From positions 1 to 15,836 of the forward strand of contig JAVVEY010000066.1 in NCBI GenBank assembly GCA_032250675.1: a stretch of 15,836 nt of DNA, read 5' to 3'. A program made the translations under genes and the position numbers. The notes below the pieces were generated by a model. The model searched no databases and had not been told where the DNA came from. It worked only from the letters and a program-made list of their open reading frames with translations. This document shows positions 5,470 to 13,444 of this stretch, in pieces (position 1 is the first letter of the stretch; each line of letters begins with the position of its first letter). The DNA is from Gaopeijia sp032250675. Lineage in GTDB: Bacteria > Gemmatimonadota > Gemmatimonadetes > Longimicrobiales > Gaopeijiaceae.

Positions 5470-7982
5470 CGTCGGTCCGGTCCGACCTCGCCCGGTGCGT
5501 CCCGGGGCTCGGCACCCTCGGCGCCCTCCTCCCGGTGACCGAGGGCGTCGGCGAGGACTTCGAGGAGATCTCTCGCGACGTAGGGTTTCATCAGGTGACC
5601 GACCACCGGTGGAGTCTCACCTCCCCACAACGCGTCCGAACTCCCGACGAGGCCGCTCACGGCGATGAGAGGGATCCCGGGCCGGAGCTGGTGCATCTCG
5701 CGGATCGCACTCGGCCCGTTCCGCACCGGCATCATCATGTCGCAGACGACGGCGTCGATCTCCTCCCCCCGCTCCCGGAATCGGGCGACGGCCTCTTCTC
5801 CGTCATCCGCCAGGAGGACACGATACCCCCACGCCTCGAGGGTCCGACGGGTGATCTCGCGGATCGTGGCCTCGTCGTCGGCGACGAGGATGAGCTCACC
5901 CCGCCCGCGCAGGAGGGGTACCTCCGAAAGCCCGCCCTCGCGAGCGTCCGTTCCCTCCCCGACGGCCGGAAGGTAGAGGGTGAAGGTGGTGCCGACCCCC
6001 GGCTCGCTCTCCACATCGACGAACCCGCCGTGACTCCGCACGATGGCGAGCGACGTCGGGAGCCCCAGGCCGGTCCCTTCGTCGGGAGGCTTCGTCGAAT
6101 AGAAGGGCTCGAAGATCCGATCGAGCACCTTGGGATCCATCCCGCTCCCGGTGTCCCCCACCGAGATCACGACATAGTCGCCGGGATCGATATCCTGGAG
6201 GTGAGCCACGCGCGTCCGCCCGACACGCTCGCGCCCCACGCGCAAGGTGAGGGTCCCGCCCCCGGGCATCGCGTCGCGCGCATTCACGCAGAGGTTGAGG
6301 AGCACCTGGTGGAGCTGTGTCGCGTCTCCGGTGACTCGAGGGAGTCCCGTGGGTGCCTCGCACTCGACGTGCACGGCCTTGAGGAAGGTGTCGGTCACGA
6401 TGCGGTGGACATCGTTCACGAGATCCCGGACATCGACCACGCTGCGCGGACCGTCGATCCCGCGCGCAAAGGAGAGGAGCTGTCGGAGCATGTCCGCCCC
6501 CTTGAGCGCGCACGTCTCGATCATGTCGATCGAGGTGCCGCGTTCCGCTGGATCCTCGTCGTGGCGCAGAAAGTCGATCGCGAGGAGGATCGGGGTGAGC
6601 ACATTGTTCAGATCGTGCGCGACCCCACTCGCGAGCGTGCCGATGCTCTCCATCCGCTGCGCGCGAAGGAATTGTGCCTCGATCTCCTTGCGCTCGGTGA
6701 TATCCTCGGCGATCCCCACGATCCGTCGCACCTCGCCCTCGTCATCGAGCACCGGGAAGGCTCGGTCGTGGATCCACCGTTCGGTCCCGTCGGGGCGCAC
6801 GATCCGGTAGGTCCGATCGTACGCCCCTGTGCGCTGCGCGGGCACGATGTCGCCGGTGGCCTCTCCGAGATCGTCCTCGTGCACGGAGTCGAGCCATCGC
6901 TCCGGATCCGCGTAAAGCTCCTCGCGCGGACGCCCCCAGATCTCTTCGTACGCGGGGCTGAGGTAGAGCATCCGTGTCTTGGCCGGATCGGTGATCCAGA
7001 AGACCTCACGGATCGTTTCGGCGAGTTGCCGGAAGCGTTCCTCGCTCTCCCGGAGCGTCGCCTCGGCCTCGGTCTGCGCGGTCACATCCGAGCAGGTGCC
7101 CGTGAGGCGTTCGATCGCCCCGTCGTCTCCCGGCACGACCCGCCAGCGCTGCTCGAGATGTCGGACCTCCCCCTGCGGGGTGACGATCCGGTGCGCGAGG
7201 GTGTAGTCCCGTCCCGGCCCCTCCAGGATCGACGCCTCGACGGCGCGGTCGACGCGGGCGCGGTCATCCGGATGGACGCAGGCGTGGTAGAGCCCGCGGG
7301 TGGGGCCGTGAGGCTCGGGTTCGAGGCCGAGGTTGCGCCAGACCTGATCGGACCACTCCACCTCGTCGGTGACGAGATCCACCTCCCAATTTCCCATCCC
7401 CGTCACCGCCTGGGCCTCTGCCAGACGGGCGCGCTCGCGCTCGAGCTCCTCGATCGCGCGACGGCGCTCCTCGACCTCCTTCCGGAGCGCCTGATTGGCG
7501 CGCGCGAGTTCGAGCGTCTTCTCCTCGAGCTTGCGCACGAGCGACCGGCTGTAGGTGCCGAGCATCTCGGAGCGATCGCCAGACGAGACGGGGCGTCGTG
7601 GCTCGTCGCGAAGCGCGCTCGTCTCGACCTCACGGATGCGGGCGAGGAAGGCCTCGGGCTCGATCGGCTTGAGGATGAAGCTGTCCGCCCCGAGCGTCCG
7701 GGCGAGGCGTTCGTCTTCGGGTTCGGTGTAGGTCGCCGTGAAGACGACGAAGGGGATCTTCGAGAACTCGACATCCGCCTTCCAGTGCCGGAGGAGGGTG
7801 TAGCCGTCCATGACCGGCATGAGGAGGTCGGAGACGACGAGATCCGGGAGGTGTGCGCGGGCGCGCTCGAGGGCGTCGGCTCCATGGGGAGACGTCTCGA
7901 CCTCGTAGCCATGCCCCACGAGGAGGGTTTCGAGGTAGTCGAGGTTCTCGGGTTTATCGTCGACCAGGAGTATCCGTTTCAT
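5466..7982 (-). CDS. Soluble hybrid sensor histidine kinase, REC-PAS-PAS-HisKA-HATPase-REC
   Basis: The product is 838 aa from ATG 7982 (MKRILLVDDK), one base after the upstream receiver's stop; ATG 7994 would add four residues. The N-terminal receiver (1-115) has acidic residues D8/D9, phospho-acceptor D52, T82 and K105. A coiled-coil (about 145-190) follows, then two PAS domains with PAC tails (about 190-310 and 315-432). The HisKA H-box is GVAHDLNN with H456. The HATPase has N567, DTGSG (D610) and GTGLGL (636-641). The C-terminal receiver has D702/D703, acceptor D748 and K799. No membrane segment is visible, so it senses in the cytosol or takes phosphate from the upstream membrane kinase via its first receiver. 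There is no DNA-binding output. Its stop overlaps the apparent start of the transporter gene. Confidence 0.93.
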   Translation of the reverse strand: MKRILLVDDKPENLDYLETLLVGHGYEVETSPHGADALERARAHLPDLVVSDLLMPVMDGYTLLRHWKADVEFSKIPFVVFTATYTEPEDERLARTLGADSFILKPIEPEAFLARIREVETSALRDEPRRPVSSGDRSEMLGTYSRSLVRKLEEKTLELARANQALRKEVEERRRAIEELERERARLAEAQAVTGMGNWEVDLVTDEVEWSDQVWRNLGLEPEPHGPTRGLYHACVHPDDRARVDRAVEASILEGPGRDYTLAHRIVTPQGEVRHLEQRWRVVPGDDGAIERLTGTCSDVTAQTEAEATLRESEERFRQLAETIREVFWITDPAKTRMLYLSPAYEEIWGRPREELYADPERWLDSVHEDDLGEATGDIVPAQRTGAYDRTYRIVRPDGTERWIHDRAFPVLDDEGEVRRIVGIAEDITERKEIEAQFLRAQRMESIGTLASGVAHDLNNVLTPILLAIDFLRHDEDPAERGTSIDMIETCALKGADMLRQLLSFARGIDGPRSVVDVRDLVNDVHRIVTDTFLKAVHVECEAPTGLPRVTGDATQLHQVLLNLCVNARDAMPGGGTLTLRVGRERVGRTRVAHLQDIDPGDYVVISVGDTGSGMDPKVLDRIFEPFYSTKPPDEGTGLGLPTSLAIVRSHGGFVDVESEPGVGTTFTLYLPAVGEGTDAREGGLSEVPLLRGRGELILVADDEATIREITRRTLEAWGYRVLLADDGEEAVARFRERGEEIDAVVCDMMMPVRNGPSAIREMHQLRPGIPLIAVSGLVGSSDALWGGETPPVVGHLMKPYVARDLLEVLADALGHREEGAEGAEPRDAPGEVGPDRR

Positions 7983-7983
7983 C

Positions 7984-8388
7984 TCATCGCCCATCCTCCG
8001 GCGGCGGTCCCAGCCCGAGCTCACGCAGTGTGTCGAGGAAGCTATCCGGCTCGATCGGTTTGCGCAGCCACGCGGTGCACCCCGCTTCGAGCGCCCGCGC
8101 ACGGTCGGCGGGGAGGGCGTGGGCAGTGATGGCCACCACGGGAAGGTCGCGGAATGCGTCGATCGCGCGCAGTGCGCGTACCGCCGCATACCCATCGACT
8201 TCCGGAAGCTGGATGTCGAGGAGGATCATCGAGGGGAGCTCCTCCTCTGCGAGCCGGATCCCCTCGGCTGCGGTGGACGCAGCGCGTACCCGATAGCCGT
8301 GCCGCTCAAGGAGATAGACGACCAGGTATCGGTTCTGCTCATCGTCCTCGATCACGAGGACCGGTGCCGTCTCCGCGGCGGCGTTCAC
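7984..8388 (-). CDS. Single-domain response regulator (DivK/CheY-like receiver)
   Basis: The product is 134 aa and consists only of a receiver domain: acidic pocket E14/D15/D16, phospho-acceptor D58 in LLDIQLPEVDGY, T88 and K110. The start is GTG 8388, whose GTGA overlaps the stop of the upstream kinase; a consensus GGAGGT lies 6 nt before it. With no output domain it probably acts as a phosphate shuttle or sink between the two kinases, or binds a partner protein. It sits between the two kinase genes with no gap on either side (overlap of 3 nt upstream, 1 nt spacing downstream). Confidence 0.93.
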   Translation of the reverse strand: MNAAAETAPVLVIEDDEQNRYLVVYLLERHGYRVRAASTAAEGIRLAEEELPSMILLDIQLPEVDGYAAVRALRAIDAFRDLPVVAITAHALPADRARALEAGCTAWLRKPIEPDSFLDTLRELGLGPPPEDGR

Positions 8389-10169
8389 GCCTCCACCTCC
8401 CCCTCGGCGACCTCCCCCACCCGGTCACCGCCGGTGGGGATCCGGAGCGCAAAGGTACTCCCCTCACCGACTTCGCTCTCGACCTCGATCCGGGCCCCGA
8501 GAAGCTCGGCGAGTCGATTGCAGATCGCGAGTCCGAGCCCCGTTCCCTCATGGCGCCTCGTCAGCGTGGAGTCGAGCTGGCGGAAGGGCTGGAAGAGCTT
8601 CGGGAGATCCTCCGTCGCGATCCCGATCCCGGTGTCATGCACCGCGATCCGGACGCCCGGGACGCCGGGCGACACCTCCATCCCCACATCGAGCACCACG
8701 CGTACGCCTCCCTCGGGAGTGAACTTCGTCGCGTTGGTGAGGAGGTTGATGAGGATCTGTTCGAGACGCCGACGGTCGCTGCGTATCTCGACGGGACCCT
8801 CCGGGAGCTCGACCTCGAAGTCCAGATCCCCGGCCTCGGCGAGCGGCCGGACGATCTCCGCCGCGCGGCGCACCGCCTCGACCGCGTCGAAGCGCTCGTC
8901 GTGCACCTCGAGCCCACCCGCCTCGATTCGCGAGATGTCGAGCACATCATTGATCATCGCCAGGAGGTGACGGCCACTCGCGCGGACCATCTCGAGCTGA
9001 CGTCGCTGCTCCCCGGTGAGTGGGCCCGGAAGCTCCTGCAGGAGGATCCCGCTGAAGCCGAGAATCGAGTTCAGGGGGGTACGCAATTCGTGCGACATCG
9101 TCGCCAGGAAGACCGATTTCATCCGATCGGAGGCCTCGGCCTCGCGTAGCTCTTCCTCGATCCGCTCGCGCTCGCTCAGGTCGATCCCCATCCCGACCAG
9201 ACAGGTCGTCCGCTGGAAGTCGACCCGGTTCCCCGTGAAGAAATAGGGGATCGTCTCGCCCCCCTTCGTCACGAAATCCGCCTCGACCGAAGCGCTCCCC
9301 TCCTCGAAGACGGTGGCGATCCGCGCCTCGAGGCGCGCGCGGTCCTCCCCTCGGAAGAAGTCGAGTGGATGGAGGGTACGCATCTCCGCATCGGTGTAGC
9401 CCGTCACCTCGGTGAAGCGCCGGTTCCACCGGAGGAAATGGCCCTTCGCGTCGTAGACGTAGATCACCCCGGGCACGCTGTCGAGGAGGTGCGTCACGAG
9501 CGCCGCCTCGCGCGCCGCGATCACTTCCGAGTGCGAACGCTGTTCGCGCTCCGCGAAGGCGTCGAAGGCGCGCGAGAGATCACGCGCCACTTCGTCGAGG
9601 AGCGCGACCTCCCTCGGTCCGAATGCGTCCGGACTTGGCGCATAGATGTTGAGTGTGCCACAGACCTCTCCGTGCAGTCGGAGCGGGAAGACGGCGGCGG
9701 ACACGATCCCCCATCTGCGGATCTCGTCGAGCCACGGACTCGACCGATCGTCCGCCATGAGGTCGCGCACGATCTCGAAACGCCCCGAGCGGAAGGCTCG
9801 CCCCGAGGGCCCCTGCCCCGACGGCCGGTCGTCGGTGTGCACCGCGATCTTCTCGACCATCCCGCTCGCCTCTCCCGCGGTGGCGGCGGGCACCAGACGG
9901 CGTGTCTCCGGATCGTGCCATCCGATCCAGGTGGCGGCGAAACCACCCCGCTCGACGAGGACGTCGCACACGCGTGAGAGGAGCTCGTCGCGCGAGGCGC
10001 TCCACGCCATCGCCTGATGGACCCGCCGGAGCGCATCGTGGAGCCGCTCGAGCGCCTCGATCTCGGCGTTCCGGGCGCGCGCGGTTCGACGCTCGCCGCG
10101 GAGTTGGAACACGACGACCCCCAGCGCCACGAGCGATACGAGCCCAACGATCGTCAGGATAGGCGTCAC
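8385..10169 (-). CDS. Membrane-anchored sensor histidine kinase, TM-GAF-PAS-HisKA-HATPase
   Basis: The chosen start is GTG 10169, giving 594 aa that begin with one membrane helix (residues 3-22, TPILTIVGLVSLVALGVVVF). The frame stays open to 10502, but that extension crosses the aconitase start region and reads as low-complexity, non-conserved sequence. After the helix come a short coiled region, a GAF domain (about 40-205; FRSGRFEIVRDLMAD and FPLRLHGEVCGTLNIYA are typical) and a PAS domain (225-335). The HisKA H-box is MSHELRTPLNS with H360. The HATPase has N479, DTGIGI (D512) and GTGLGL (542-547). It has no receiver of its own, so the receiver encoded immediately downstream is the likely first partner. 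It heads the operon. No clear ribosome-binding site precedes GTG 10169, so the exact start is uncertain. Confidence 0.9.
   Translation of the reverse strand: MTPILTIVGLVSLVALGVVVFQLRGERRTARARNAEIEALERLHDALRRVHQAMAWSASRDELLSRVCDVLVERGGFAATWIGWHDPETRRLVPAATAGEASGMVEKIAVHTDDRPSGQGPSGRAFRSGRFEIVRDLMADDRSSPWLDEIRRWGIVSAAVFPLRLHGEVCGTLNIYAPSPDAFGPREVALLDEVARDLSRAFDAFAEREQRSHSEVIAAREAALVTHLLDSVPGVIYVYDAKGHFLRWNRRFTEVTGYTDAEMRTLHPLDFFRGEDRARLEARIATVFEEGSASVEADFVTKGGETIPYFFTGNRVDFQRTTCLVGMGIDLSERERIEEELREAEASDRMKSVFLATMSHELRTPLNSILGFSGILLQELPGPLTGEQRRQLEMVRASGRHLLAMINDVLDISRIEAGGLEVHDERFDAVEAVRRAAEIVRPLAEAGDLDFEVELPEGPVEIRSDRRRLEQILINLLTNATKFTPEGGVRVVLDVGMEVSPGVPGVRIAVHDTGIGIATEDLPKLFQPFRQLDSTLTRRHEGTGLGLAICNRLAELLGARIEVESEVGEGSTFALRIPTGGDRVGEVAEGEVEA
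8395..8400 (-). promoter_or_regulatory. Consensus ribosome-binding site of the receiver gene
   Basis: Minus-strand GGAGGT at 8400-8395, six bases before GTG 8388. It fixes the GTG start despite the overlap with the upstream gene's end. Confidence 0.7.
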
Positions 10170-10196
10170 GAGACAGAGGAGAGAGGGGAGATCTGA

Positions 10197-10218
10197 GGGG
10201 CGGAGCTTCCCCCGCCCC
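10197..10218. repeat. 7-bp perfect inverted repeat in the kinase operon leader
   Basis: GGGGCGG (10197-10203) and CCGCCCC (10212-10218) are exact reverse complements with an 8-nt loop. It lies 28-49 nt upstream of the chosen kinase start and would fold in the leader RNA. No T tract follows on the minus strand, so a terminator is not indicated. Confidence 0.4.
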
Positions 10219-10229
10219 GGCTGCGTTCC

Positions 10230-10259
10230 AATATGCGAGCCTCCCCCATCGCCCGCGAA
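10230..10259 (-). promoter_or_regulatory. Possible sigma-70-like promoter of the kinase operon
   Basis: Minus strand: TTCGCG (10259-10254) and CATATT (10235-10230), 18 bp apart. The -10-like box matches four of six consensus bases, the -35-like box is weak. CATATT is one of the few AT-rich spots in the divergent region and lies about 60 nt before the kinase start. Tentative. Confidence 0.22.
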
Positions 10260-10345
10260 TCCGGGCGGGCGTCCCCGCTCTCCCCCGCCTCCTCGATGCC
10301 CTCCGCATGGAACCTCTGTAATTCGGTGCGCGCTCTGCCTATCGT

Positions 10346-10367
10346 AAGACTCTGGCGCAAGACTCTG
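10346..10367. repeat. Tandem 9-bp direct repeat with 13-bp period in the divergent intergenic region
   Basis: AAGACTCTG occurs at 10346-10354 and 10359-10367, followed by a partial third copy (AGACTG, 10372-10377). The iterated half-site lies 75-95 nt upstream of the aconitase start and between the two divergent transcription units, where an operator would be expected. The regulator is unknown. Confidence 0.4.
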
Positions 10368-10379
10368 AAGCAGACTGCC

Positions 10380-10444
10380 GGATGCATTCGTGGACGCCCG
10401 CACTACGCGAAGCATCCGTCCCATACACCAAGGATGCATCGTGG
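10380..10444 (+). repeat. Duplicated start-site motif ahead of aconitase
   Basis: GGATGCATTCGTGG (10380-10393) recurs as GGATGCATCGTGG (10432-10444), differing by one T. Each copy carries a GTG, at 10390 and 10441, and the two GTGs are in the same frame 17 codons apart. Only the second has a good ribosome-binding site (AAGGA, 10430-10434, 6 nt spacing). Confidence 0.5.
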
Positions 10445-13278
10445 CCGACCCCAAGGATCCCTTCGGCGCTCTCAAGACTCTCGATCTCTCCGAAGGCACC
10501 ACGCACTACTACGACCTCGCGGTCCTCGAGGAGGCGGGCGTCGTCGACGACCTCACCCGTCTCCCCTTCTCGATCCGGATCCTCCTCGAGAATGCGCTGC
10601 GCAACGCCGGGCACGGCTACGTCTTCGACGACGACGTGCGGGAGATCGCGCGGTGGAGCCCGTCGCATGCGGGCGCGCCGATCCCCTTCATGCCCTCGCG
10701 CGTGGTGCTGCAGGACTTCACCGGCGTGCCCGCCGTCGTCGACCTCGCCGCGATGCGCGACGGGATCCGGGCGATGGGGGGCAGCCCCGAGAAGATCAAT
10801 CCGGTGGTGCCCGCCGACCTCGTGATCGACCACTCGGTCCAGGTCGACTTCTTCGGAACCCCCGACGCGTATCGCAGGAATGTCGAGCGCGAATACGAGC
10901 GCAACGGCGAGCGCTACGCCCTCCTCCGCTGGGCGCAGGAGGCGTTCGAGAACTTCAGCGTGGTCCCCCCGGGCACGGGGATCGTGCACCAGGTCAATCT
11001 CGAGTATCTGGCGTCGGTGATCCATCGCCGCGCCGAGCACGGGCTCGACCTCGCCTACCCCGACACCCTCGTCGGCACCGACTCGCACACCACGATGATC
11101 AACGGGCTCGGGGTGGTCGGGTGGGGCGTGGGCGGAATCGAGGCCGAGGCCGTCGTCCTGGGGCAGCCCTACTACATGCTCCTCCCCGAGGTGGTGGGGA
11201 TGAAGTTCAACGGATCGCTGCCGGAAGGCGCGACCGCCACCGACCTCGTGCTGCGCGTCACCGAGATGCTCCGCGAGCACGGGGTGGTCGGGCGCTTCGT
11301 CGAATACTACGGCGCGGGGCTCTCGGCGCTCTCGCTCCCCGACAAGGCCACACTCGCCAACATGAGCCCCGAATACGGCGCGACGATCGGCTTCTTCCCG
11401 GTCGACGATCAGGCGCTCGAGTACCTGCGCGGTACGGGCCGCTCCGACGCGCACGTCGAGCGCGTCGAGCGGGTCACGAAGGCGCTCGGACTCTTCCGCT
11501 CCGACGACACCCCGGAGCCCGAGTTCACCTCGACGCTCGAGCTCGACCTCTCGACCGTCGAGCCGAGCCTGGCGGGCCCGAAGCGGCCCCAGGACCGCAT
11601 CCGGATGGCCGATCTGCGAACCGCCTTCGATCGCGATCTCCCCGGGCTGGTTCCTGCCGGATTCCATCTCCCGGAGGAACCCTGCGAAAGCCGCCCGGCC
11701 GAGGCGTGGGCCGGCGAAGGCGGCGATGTGCCGGTCAAGGGGAATGGAGGCGCCGGTTCGGCCCACGGTGGGGTGAGCGCGACCGTCCGGCGCGCGGACG
11801 GTCGCAACCGGTACGCCACCGTGGAGCACAACGGGCACGAGATCGAACTCGGCGACGGCTCGATCGTGATCGCCGCCATCACCTCGTGCACGAACACCTC
11901 CAATCCGAGCGTCATGATCGGCGCCGGGCTCGTGGCGAAGAAGGCGCGCGAGCTGGGGCTCGAGCCGAAGCCGTGGGTCAAGACCTCGATGGCTCCGGGC
12001 TCGAAGGTGGTCACCGACTACCTCGAGGGCTCCGAGCTCATGGACGACCTCGAAGCGCTCGGCTTCGACGTGGTCGGGTACGGCTGCACCACCTGCATCG
12101 GCAACTCGGGCCCGCTTCCCCCGGCGATCCACGAGGCGGTCGAGAAGGAGGGTCTCGTCGTGGCGGCGGTGCTCAGTGGAAACCGGAACTTCGAGGCACG
12201 CATCCACCCGCTCGTGCGGGCCAACTACCTGGCGAGCCCGATGCTCGTCGTCGCGTACGCGCTCGCCGGACGGATCGACATCGACCTCTACAACGAGCCG
12301 ATCGGACACGGAGCGGACGGCGCGCCCGTCTTCCTCGCCGACATCTGGCCGACGCAGAAGGAGGTCCGCGACACCGTCGCCGCGAGTCTCAAGCCGGAGA
12401 TGTATCACGCGCGCTACGGCGAGGTCTTCGAGGGCGACGATCTCTGGCGCGGGCTCCCGATCCCCGAGGAGAGCGCGCTCTACGAGTGGGATGCCTCGAG
12501 CACGTACATCCGCAATCCGCCCTTCTTCGAGGGGATGACGCTCGACACGCCCGAGTTCCGGGACATCGAAGGCGCCCGCGTCCTGGTGAAGGTCGGGCAG
12601 TCGGTCACCACCGACCACATCTCTCCGGCGGGTGCGATCAAGAAGGACGGTCCGGCGGGCGAGTACCTCAAGTCCCATGGAGTGGAGCCGGTGCACTTCA
12701 ACACCTTCGGCAGCCGGCGCGGCAATCATGAGGTCATGATGCGCGGCACCTTCGCCAATGTGCGCATCCGCAATCTCCTCCTCGATGATCGCGAGGGTGG
12801 CTTCACGATCCACTTCCCGAGTGGCGAGGAGACCTCGATCTACGACGCCGCGATGCGTTATATCGACGAGGGCACGCCGCTCGTCGTTCTCGCCGGCAAG
12901 GAGTACGGCACCGGGTCGTCGCGCGACTGGGCGGCCAAGGGCACACTCCTCCTCGGCGTGAAGGCCGTCATCGCCGAGAGCTACGAGCGAATCCACCGCT
13001 CGAACCTCGTCGGGATGGGGGTGCTCCCGCTGCAGTTCATGGAAGGCGAAGGCGCCGAGAGCCTCGGGCTGACGGGGCGCGAGACCTTCGACATCCGGGG
13101 GATCTCCGACGGACTCGCGCCCGGCGACACGCTGAGCGTCGCCGCCACCCGTGAGGACGGGAGCACCGTCGAATTCGAGGTCTCCGTGCGTCTCGACTCC
13201 GACGTCGACGTCGAGTACTACCAGAATGGGGGGATTCTGCACACCGTCCTCCGCAAGATGGGTCGCGGCGAGATGTAG
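10441..13278 (+). CDS. acnA: Aconitate hydratase A (citrate/isocitrate isomerase)
   Basis: Aconitase interconverts citrate and isocitrate via cis-aconitate in the TCA cycle, using a [4Fe-4S] cluster in the cytosol. The product is 945 aa from GTG 10441, with AAGGA 6 nt upstream. Cluster ligands are visible as C483 (AAITSCTNTSNPS) and C549/C552 (GYGCTTCIGNSGP). Other hallmarks are GTDSHTTMINGLGV, SLAGPKRPQDR, LSGNRNFEARIHPL, TTDHISPAG and GKEYGTGSSRDWAAKG, and the C-terminus ends YYQNGGILHTVLRKM. It is longer than E. coli AcnA (891 aa). Much of the surplus is a glycine-rich stretch at about residues 401-457, before the first cluster cysteine, where E. coli AcnA has a much shorter linker. GTG 10390 is an in-frame alternative adding 17 residues. 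It is transcribed divergently from the kinase operon. Confidence 0.97.
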   Translation: MADPKDPFGALKTLDLSEGTTHYYDLAVLEEAGVVDDLTRLPFSIRILLENALRNAGHGYVFDDDVREIARWSPSHAGAPIPFMPSRVVLQDFTGVPAVVDLAAMRDGIRAMGGSPEKINPVVPADLVIDHSVQVDFFGTPDAYRRNVEREYERNGERYALLRWAQEAFENFSVVPPGTGIVHQVNLEYLASVIHRRAEHGLDLAYPDTLVGTDSHTTMINGLGVVGWGVGGIEAEAVVLGQPYYMLLPEVVGMKFNGSLPEGATATDLVLRVTEMLREHGVVGRFVEYYGAGLSALSLPDKATLANMSPEYGATIGFFPVDDQALEYLRGTGRSDAHVERVERVTKALGLFRSDDTPEPEFTSTLELDLSTVEPSLAGPKRPQDRIRMADLRTAFDRDLPGLVPAGFHLPEEPCESRPAEAWAGEGGDVPVKGNGGAGSAHGGVSATVRRADGRNRYATVEHNGHEIELGDGSIVIAAITSCTNTSNPSVMIGAGLVAKKARELGLEPKPWVKTSMAPGSKVVTDYLEGSELMDDLEALGFDVVGYGCTTCIGNSGPLPPAIHEAVEKEGLVVAAVLSGNRNFEARIHPLVRANYLASPMLVVAYALAGRIDIDLYNEPIGHGADGAPVFLADIWPTQKEVRDTVAASLKPEMYHARYGEVFEGDDLWRGLPIPEESALYEWDASSTYIRNPPFFEGMTLDTPEFRDIEGARVLVKVGQSVTTDHISPAGAIKKDGPAGEYLKSHGVEPVHFNTFGSRRGNHEVMMRGTFANVRIRNLLLDDREGGFTIHFPSGEETSIYDAAMRYIDEGTPLVVLAGKEYGTGSSRDWAAKGTLLLGVKAVIAESYERIHRSNLVGMGVLPLQFMEGEGAESLGLTGRETFDIRGISDGLAPGDTLSVAATREDGSTVEFEVSVRLDSDVDVEYYQNGGILHTVLRKMGRGEM

Positions 13279-13444
13279 CCGTCCACGACCCGTACCCGGC
13301 GACGATCGGCGTGGCGCGCGAGCGCGCGGATCCGAGCGCTCCCCGGGGTTGCTGCCTTGCGGGGCCGTCGAATACGTTCGGCGGTCCCGATCCCGCGCCG
13401 TACGACGGCGCTCCCGACTCCTGCCAAATTCCGGAAAATCCCGC
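13279..13444 (+). other. Intergenic region between aconitase and enoyl-CoA hydratase
   Basis: This 166-bp stretch has no credible coding frame of its own. A GCGCGC self-complementary cluster (13314-13327) lacks a T tract. TTGCTG near 13349 and TACGTT near 13373, about 18 bp apart, are a weak promoter candidate for the hydratase operon. A poor ribosome-binding site (GGAAAA) precedes ATG 13445. Confidence 0.25.

Noticed and set aside
5460..8129. An 889-codon open frame antisense to the hybrid kinase
   Set aside because: Same shadow effect: the composition is low in recognisable motifs, while the opposite strand carries intact receiver, PAS and kinase motifs.
10170..10502. N-terminal extension of the membrane kinase to 10502
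   Set aside because: The added 111 residues overlap the aconitase start, have no domain or membrane features, and are glycine/arginine-rich as expected for non-coding GC-rich DNA.
13314..13327. Self-complementary GCGCGC cluster as a terminator after aconitase
   Set aside because: The loop would be only about two bases, no T tract follows, and alternating GC is expected by chance at this base composition.
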